Part shown: in pieces, positions 57,298 to 64,000 of the stretch | How positions within the stretch are numbered: position 1 is the stretch's first letter | Layout: the number at the start of each line of letters is the position of its first letter | Assembly: GCA_963965975.1 (NCBI GenBank) | Contig: OZ014412.1 | Coordinates: 13,468,849 to 13,532,848 of the forward strand | Direction: 5' to 3' | From: Xestospongia bergquistia | Lineage: Eukaryota > Porifera > Demospongiae > Haplosclerida > Petrosiidae | Length of the DNA: 64,000 nt | Position numbers and translations under genes: made by a program | The notes under the pieces: model-generated | The model's database searches: none | Told to the model about the DNA's origin: nothing | What the model saw: the letters and a program-made list of their open reading frames with translations, nothing else

Positions 57298-57470
57298 GTG
57301 GGAGTTATTGCTGGTTCGCCTACTTCAATTTTAAGACAATAGTACATTTTTGCCTACAGATACTGTAATTATAACTAAGCATTGTGAATTTACAAACTAT
57401 AAGACGAACCAAAAGGGACTTAAACAATCTAAGTAATGACGAAGGAGTTTAAGGTAAATGATGATTAATA
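57298..57470. repeat. Direct repeat, copy 1 (about 175 bp)
   Basis: Includes GGTTCGCCTACTTCAATTTT, TTTTTGCCTACAG and AACAATCTAAGTAATGACGA; matches 59684-59865 in the same orientation at roughly 85%. The two copies bracket the remnants at 57553-59030. Confidence 0.7.
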
Positions 57471-57552
57471 CAGTAGTTTGAAGATTAGATAACACAAAAA
57501 TTTTCATCAATAATTTTTACAAATTAAATGAACTAGAATACAGTATTATAAA

Positions 57553-57822
57553 CTACTGCTTTGATTCTTGATTATAATATAGCCTTCGATGGCGATAATA
57601 GGAACTTCTGCTTAATGCTTGATCACAATGACCACAGAAGAAACGTTTACTCATCCTTTCTCTAGAATTATTTCTAATTTTTCTAAATAATTTCCCTGTA
57701 AATAGGAATTGAGTGGATACGGCACAGTCCACATGTTTGTAGTAATGCTTGCTTCTACTCCAAAATCTTAAGAACTGGAAGAGTTCGCTCACAATCCTCA
57801 GAAGCTCGATCTGGAACTTCAT
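57553..57822 (-). pseudogene. Zinc-finger-like N-terminal exon, unknown family
   Basis: The minus-strand frame holds, after an internal ATG at 57648, RFFCGHCDQALSRSSYYRHR: a CxxC followed by a spaced His, like a single C2H2-type finger, then a stop. The upstream part of the frame overlaps the plus-strand exon at 57785-57935 and is probably not translated. Confidence 0.4.
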
Positions 57823-59030
57823 TGCATAGAAATGTTTATCAGCCTAATGAAGAGCTTTTTGAGCGATGGCGTCCAATTTCTTTTCCATTCTGTTCAGATG
57901 AAGATGACACAGAAAAAGATAGTCAGGAGGTAAACTGTTGTAGGTTTTTGGGTTATAAAGTAAAGCATTATCAATGAAATATTATTATGAATGAAAATTT
58001 ATTATGATTCACTTACTATCATGGTTATTCAAGCGTTACTGTATGTTAATTAACCTTAACTTTTTTATGTGACAGCACTTGAATTTAGTTGTAATGTTTC
58101 AACAACAACAAAGCCTTTTGCAAAAGCTATTGACACAACATGATGACATGTAGAAGGAGTGGAAGGAATGGAAGGAAAAGCATACAGAACTGAGCCATCG
58201 ACTGTCTTTAATGAAAGATAAATTCACAATTCATCATAATTATAGTTCCAATTGTTCACAAACAGAAAAAAAGAAAGTGAAAGTCACTAGAGAAATGACT
58301 GTAAGACTTATCTTCATTAAATGATAAATCTTTTCCTCTAATTTTGTATGTAGAAAAAGTTATTGCAATATACGACCTGTTATATGAACGGTTTAAACCA
58401 AATGAAAGGTTACAGTTATCTGTAAAAACTTCTTACTATTTACATTGTATGTATAGCTTGGAAGTCTGCTCACAATAAGAATATAAAGGGAAAAAAAATC
58501 GGTGAAATACTTTTAGCACATAGTGATAAGTACAGTGAGGAAGATGTCACGGGTATATAAGGTTTTGTATTATGTAAAATGGTGCAATTTTTTAGTTGCT
58601 GTTAAAAGAAGGTATGAAAGCTTAAGAAGACAGTATTTAGATGAGGAAAAAGAGAACTTTGAAGAAATACATGCTTCTAAAGGCAAAATTAAAAAGTACA
58701 GGCAGAGAAAAAGACAGGTATGTAAGTAACATAATAAGTTCTTTTATTATCCATGCACAGAAATTTGATAGTAGAACTCTTGTGGTTTTACCAAATGAAA
58801 TGAATCACTAGAAGCAGATTTCTGTTGATTTTATGACTGAAGAATCTGATGATAGTGATGATCAAATATATTAGTCATTCACAAATTGACATGGCGTTCA
58901 AGGAGTAAGCAACTGTCATAATTATCATTGTTCAAAGCATTGTACAACTGACGGAGTTTCTTCATACACTAGACGAAAGATACGAAATGAAAGTTTGGAA
59001 AGATGGCACGAAAAAGTAGGAAGGTAGGAA
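57785..59030 (+). pseudogene. Multi-exon gene remnant, unknown family
   Basis: Exon-like pieces on the plus strand, most with splice-like borders: 57785-57935 (NEELFERWRPISFPFCSDED, donor GTAAAC); 58074-58300 (acceptor GACAG; HLNLVVMFQQQQSLLQKLL, EWKEWKEKHTELSHRL; donor GTAAGA; one TAG); 58590-58717 (RRYESLRRQYLDEEKENFEE, KKYRQRKRQ; donor GTATGT); 58761-58880 (FDSRTLVVLPNEMNH, FMTEESDDSDD) and about 58930-59025 (TRRKIRNESLERWHEKVGR). A coiled-coil and acidic protein is implied. Stops in three exons show decay. Confidence 0.45.
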
Positions 59031-59683
59031 CACCTTCTAATAGTCTACTGCCGTTCAATGCTCCCCAGTGAGTAAATAATTTGGTACTTACATAGAATTT
59101 TTACTGTTTTTAGGCTTCGAAGAGCTAATAGCTAGTGTAACCAATTCTTCAGTTATTGGAATATTGGTATTTAATCATCTTTATATACTTGTTAAATAGT
59201 GGTAAGTTATATTGTGCTTGAATTAAATTACCTTGCTTTGATAGTTAATACATAAATGGTGATTGTTACTTTGTATCAAAATGGTGGTAAGTTATGTAAA
59301 ATGTTTATTAACTTTTAACCTTGCTTTAGAAAGTTTCATAAACAGTACGAAATCATTTGACTTAGCAGTAAGTTAAATGTGTAGTATTTGATTCAATTTT
59401 ACATGTCATTTTCTTAGATGCTGTTGAACAAGTTACTGTAATTGGACAAAATTAATAAAATGATTAAATTTTGTTAATAAATTAAATTTAGTTAATCGCA
59501 ATAATTATTAACCTGGAAGACAAGGAGTAGGCAAAGAGTAGCCGTGGCGTGTGTACTTGCATGCATCAGTGTGGGAACTGAGCGTGCTCACAATAAAAAC
59601 ACGGTCTGTGCACATTTATCCCTTTCCTGGAAGTTTCTATTATATTTCTATGGTACAGGTTGTGGTTACTGTGTATTAAGTGG

Positions 59684-59865
59684 TGGGAGTTTTGCCTGGT
59701 TCGCCTACTTGAATTTTAATACAATAGTATAGTTTTTGCCTACAGCTACCGTAACTTTAATTAAACAAACACTGCGAATTTACGAATTACAAGATGAGCT
59801 ACTGGACCAAAAGTGACTCAAACAATCTAAGTAATGATGAAGTAGTTTAAGGTAAATGATGATTA
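59684..59865. repeat. Direct repeat, copy 2
   Basis: See 57298-57470. It ends about 50 bases below the 3' end of the minus-strand MULE remnant. Confidence 0.7.
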
Positions 59866-59914
59866 AAGAGTGTACAATTTAATGTTAAGGAAAGTAAAGA
59901 TTAAAGAATTCATA

Positions 59915-60916
59915 CGTTAATGTGTTGAGACATGACTGCTACATAATCTAGATCTGATAAAGAGATTATATTATTGCTAAATCTTTCTCTGAGCTCCTTA
60001 ATGTGTTGATCATTCTCTATAGCTTCCTTTTTCTGAAAAAAAGGACAAGCACCTACTGCAAGCTCCTGTATCAAAACCTCTGTACTGGCTTATTCTCTCT
60101 GAAATACCTCAACACATTCAAAGGTATTTGGATGGGATTTTCTAACTACTCACTGTAGACAATTGTGCCAACCATCAAAATGATTGTTTGTCCATGGTCC
60201 TTCAGTCTCATATAAGTTCCACTCTGCTGTATGGAATGTTCCAGCTATCCGTGTGATTATCAAAATACATAATGATTTCATTGATTCTTGGTAACTCTGG
60301 AGTATTTGCTTTTATTCCTTGCCATGTAAGACAAACAAAATGAATGGGAGGAAAGGCAACTGCTGCTGTTCTACATACAAATGACTTTAGCTGTTCCATA
60401 TTTATATTTGTATTGGATTTGTATCTTAAATTTCACCTAATTGCCAGGAAGAAATGATAATAGCATTCTTTATAATGTAGATATTAGAAAATTCTTTTGT
60501 ACTACTTGTTTGATGGCAACTTCAAAGTAAGCAATCACAGTCTCAGGTTTGAAATGTAGTTATAAATTTTGAGCTTTTTCTTTAAAATATGGAATAGTCT
60601 GTCGTAAGTATCACTGGATTTTTTGGCAAGAAAGCATAAACTAATGGATGTTGCTTACCTTGTTTAAATGCATGTATGGAAAAGATTTGATAAAAGAACT
60701 TTAGTCATGTCTGGAAAGTCCCATCAATGTAGATTGTATTGGCTTCACAAATTATCTTTATGTTGGTGTCTGTTGCAAATGCAACCGTTTTGTCTTCTCC
60801 AGAACCATCTTTATGCTAAAAGAAAGACTCACCAGATGCTGCCATCTTTGAAGAGACCTCTTTCTTACACAGTATTGTTTCTAAATTCATCAAACTATGT
60901 TTTGGTTGGTGCATAA
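59915..60916 (-). pseudogene. Second Mutator-like transposase remnant
   Basis: Minus strand, N to C: FATDTNIKIICEANTIYIDG followed by TFQT (first catalytic Asp of MULE proteins) near 60780-60710; QHPLVYAFLPKNP near 60640; KAQN and PETVIAYFEVAIKQ near 60550 (second acidic position); FPPIHFVCLTWQGIKANTPE (60399-60208 frame); GPWTNNHFDGWHN and SHPNTFECVEVFQRE near 60170-60100; then DQHIKELRERFSNNIISLSD. This is the MULE order. Stops and frame changes between almost every piece show that it is dead. It is not closely related to 45275-47124. Confidence 0.7.
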
Positions 60917-60949
60917 TTGATCCAAGAATGAACAGACCTTATGAAATTT

Positions 60950-61316
60950 AGGTAAATCTTGCAACGAGATTCACTCAACATGTTTTGAATAGTGGTTACA
61001 ATGAAAAATTAAAAACATCTATTAATTAGATTTACGGTATCCTTAAGGAAAACGTACCATTATATCAAAATTTGAGAAGGTAAACTTGGACGAAATCCCA
61101 TAAAGCAATAGCAAAGTTAAGTCATTACCAAAGAAACATAAAGAAATCTTCACAGACAAGTTGAGTACAATCACTTAACACGTCAAGCTGCACTTGAAGG
61201 AAAACTCCAAACCCAAGTTTATAGACCTCAGCCTCTACCCTTTCTTTAAAAATGTCAGTAAAGCTGAGATAGATAGATTGCTGTCATCAAGCATAAATGA
61301 ACTGTAAGTTATCGAT
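60950..61316 (+). repeat. Dispersed repeat with exon-like part, copy 2
   Basis: Partner of 53219-53450. Here the frame is longer: VKLHLKENSKPKFIDLSLY, then PFFKNVSKAEIDRLLSSSIN, again ending before a GTAAGT. The conserved frame in both copies suggests a real exon in the parent gene. Confidence 0.5.
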
Positions 61317-62039
61317 GGATATAGTTGGATGCTAAGATGCAAGATTAATACTATTTTAAATGCTACTAAACCACAATATATCCTGGAGTTACAATCCCTT
61401 CTAAGCAAATCAATTATTTTGAAACATTATCTCTATTTATCCACAATATTACAAACTCTAAATAAAATACCTTTATTTATGTGTCCCTTTATTTCAGTCA
61501 TTTGAGCATTTTACATCATAAAACATCCTTTTATTTTAGCAATTTGAAAATGAGCATTAGTATGCAGAACAGCTGAAAACAGTTTAGGATACATGATTAT
61601 TAGAGTTCAGTCAGTGATAGAATCCATGATGCCAGCCTTTACAAATCCTTCTATGATGACGTCTCTTTCTCTTTCATCTCTTCCTTGGACGGATGCGGTA
61701 GATACGGCTTGCTAGAAGCACTCAAGAACCAGCAGTAGAGAGACATCGTCGTTCTGCTCGCGTAAAGTCATGCAACGCGTGCTACAGTTTAGTTACACGT
61801 GGAAATCACGTGATTAATTAAATTTTTAACGATTCATTAATTTTAGCGACTACGAAGAAATCGTGAAACTCGTGAAAATTAAAGGACTACATACATAAGG
61901 GGATTTACAGTAACCTGTTGAAAAAGTGATATGAAGTGGGTGTGGTCTATACTATGTGACAAATCTGTAGATCCTTTTAGACAAGGATTAGTGTCATCAA
62001 AGGTTTTAACATATTATAATCCAGGATTACCCATTCTTC
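61317..62039. other. No supported gene
   Basis: A GC-richer island at about 61640-61800 contains a minus-strand ATG with a short frame (MSLYCWFLSASSKPYLPHPS), possibly the first exon of something, but nothing follows. Confidence 0.4.
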
Positions 62040-63110
62040 TAACAATAGAAAGCTTTTAATATGGCATTGCCTGGTGTTGTGACATGTTTGTAAAGATACC
62101 AGTGTAAAGCCAATTGATTATACATCTAGAGCCTTAACCAAAGCAGCAAATAATTATTTTAAAAAGAGAAATAGAAGCATTACTCATAGCGTTTGGTCTT
62201 GTGAAATTTCATCAGTATTTAAAATATGTCTACCTTATTAATGTGCACTTAATTATGTATTGTATTGAATTTACTAAAACATGTGTATCTAATCAAGTTA
62301 GCAATAAGGTAGTTATTTAAAAGAGTTGGTTATGATGTGTGACTATTGTAAAAATGGACCTAAATGGACTGAATATATTATTATTAAGAAAAGTAAATGT
62401 GACCGGATATGCAAAAAGGGGACCACTTGAGTCATTTCTGTCATTTTCACTTTTTCATACCATTTTAAAGTGTAGATAATTCTGAATTGTTTGATACCAA
62501 GGATAAATGCATGCGTTGCTCAAGACACGAGATATAAACGGAAATAGAGTGGCTACTACCAAAAATTAATTTTGAGAAAAGTGGAATTTAATTTTCCACC
62601 CCCGCATCCCGTACACTAATATTTGATAACGCGAACGTTTCTACGTGCAAAGCTAGAAAGAACTTTCGCTTTTTAGACGCTTCAAAATGACTGTCAGGAA
62701 CTATTCTCTTCGTTTCTTGGTTTAACTCAAATTCTCCAAAAGATTGAAACCATCACTTTTTCTGTCCATACTGAAATTTTTGTTTTTGACAGAAGTGGTC
62801 CCTTTTCGCAAATCTGGTCACAAATATTTGACATTTCTTGTTATATGGCTGATGGTTAGGTGCAAGAGAAGAGACACATAGATCAGTTGTTTGTTACAGA
62901 ATGAATTAATTCTGATTATGGTCACTTTGTCATACAACATCCTGCAATGTTTGTGATAATTGAGAACCTATCAATTCCACTATAAATGATAACTGTTTAC
63001 CTATGGAATCAATTGATGCTAATCAATCCTTAATGATATCTAAGAGAACTCTAGTGATCATACCTATCCCACAATCACATTGTAATCCTCCTGAATGATT
63101 CATTGACAAT
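62040..63110 (+). pseudogene. Decayed LTR-retrotransposon pol fragment split by the 422-bp element
   Basis: RNase H is seen at 62095-62235: PIDYTSRALTKAANNYF, then EIEALLIAFGLVKFHQYLKY, one frame change apart. On the other side of the inserted element (about 62985-63105) a tail reads MESIDANQSLMISK and SHCNPPE-stop-FIDNT, like the C-terminal end of gypsy polyproteins (RNPPEWF type). Nothing else of the element is clear. Confidence 0.5.
62399..62821. mobile_element. 422-bp inverted-repeat element with 4-bp target duplication, copy 2
   Basis: Starts GTGACCGGATATGC, ends AAATCTGGTCAC, flanked by AAAT on both sides (62395-62398, 62822-62825). 423 bp here because of one extra G in the left inverted repeat. 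Confidence 0.92.
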
Positions 63111-64000
63111 ACATGTACCATAATGTTGTAATGTATTGATTTAAGTGAGGAGGAATATCACATATATGTTGTGTCATTGTGTGCGTGGTTTTCGTTTAGG
63201 CATGATTAACCCTTTATAAACGAAATTAATTATTGTGAGCATGTCATTAATACTTAATTAAAAATTGCCTAAGGATACTTAATAGAAACTTGTGTCTTTT
63301 GTTGTGTTACAGCATGTTTTGTTGTCCTATAAGATCATTTCGGCAATTATAATTGACTAGATACTGAAGAACCACTTCTAGTTGTGTACGTTCACGAATT
63401 GAGGTAAGAATGTTCATTACAATATAGCCTTTATGTTTGTGTGTTATTGCATAACAACTTCTGACACTATCTAAGTTAACAAATACTCTCCTAGAAGTTA
63501 ATCAATCCTCTATAGGTTGCTAGAATGTACAAAGATGAGAAAAATAACTGTATATTATGGACGTTCATAGAAAAGGTAAGGATTCCTCAACTTTAAAAGC
63601 AAGCTTGGGTTGAGAGCTAGCAAAAAATGACTATTGGCTGCATATTTTATATAACTATACCTTATAGTTGTTAAATGTAAATTTTGAGTTAGCTAGCTAA
63701 AAGAGAGAGCAAACTTTTTGGATGTGACAGTATGTCTACCATATTAACATGCACTTTATTACATGTTCTTTATGTCTATTGTATATAAAGGGTTAATAAA
63801 TAGAGCACCACATGTAGTGATAGACTGATTTTGTAACTTTATTTGTTCTATGTGTTAAGTAGAAATCGTTGTGTGATCTATATTTAGAATGGACAACAGT
63901 TATCACAATTAGAAGTATAATTTTATTCATGTAAAACGTTGATATAATACTATCCACTGTTTGGCTGCAGCACTGTATGTGTCATTTTGTACATACAAAG
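63111..64000. other. AT-rich end of window, no gene seen
   Basis: No domain-like frame or clear repeat. A purine-rich GAGGAGGAA near 63149 could be a polypurine tract of the decayed retrotransposon, but an LTR could not be delimited. Confidence 0.4.

Overview
This is animal-like nuclear DNA: strongly AT-rich, with small GT-AG introns, ankyrin, Roc-COR and death domains, and many DNA transposons and Ty3/gypsy elements. Death-domain proteins joined to Roc-COR and ankyrin repeats, in a compact but transposon-rich genome, point to a demosponge. That is an inference from family content; there is no rRNA or mitochondrial marker here to confirm it.

The one well-supported host gene lies on the minus strand. 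Its 3' half (9013-14773) can be joined exon by exon into one open frame of 3285 bases: ankyrin repeats, a Roc GTPase, a COR domain and two death domains. Every junction has usable splice sites and matching phase. Two more single-repeat ankyrin exons of exactly 99 bases lie far upstream (27435-27533 and 44092-44190). If they belong to the same gene, its introns are about 12.7 and 16.6 kb, filled with mobile elements, and its 5' end is not visible.

Left part (1-9000): a broken Tigger/pogo transposase, a 508-bp non-autonomous hAT element with an 8-bp target duplication, a direct repeat pair of about 630 bp, and weak coding remnants.

Middle part (16.8-45.8 kb): a tandem segmental duplication. 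Unit 1 is about 16825-29110 and unit 2 about 29235-45823. Each carries the same nest: a gypsy 3' remnant, a piggyBac-type transposase, a gypsy element inserted in that piggyBac gene (5-bp duplication TAGTT), one ankyrin exon, a 350-bp inverted-repeat element and the start of a Mutator-like element. Unit 2 has two gypsy copies in tandem sharing an LTR, and one of these holds a 422-bp inverted-repeat element. All five gypsy copies share one stop codon and are dead.

Right part (45-64 kb): a Mutator-like transposase with terminal inverted repeats, a second gypsy family split by a 2,016-bp Tc1/IS630-type transposon (TA duplication), a third gypsy family, remnants of multi-exon transposon-associated genes on both strands, a second Mutator-like remnant and a second copy of the 422-bp element.

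The most interesting biology is the receptor-like ankyrin-Roc-COR-death protein and its duplicated ankyrin exon. By eye that exon differs at 14 of 99 bases (12 of them amino-acid changing) while the flanking intron differs at roughly 2-3%.
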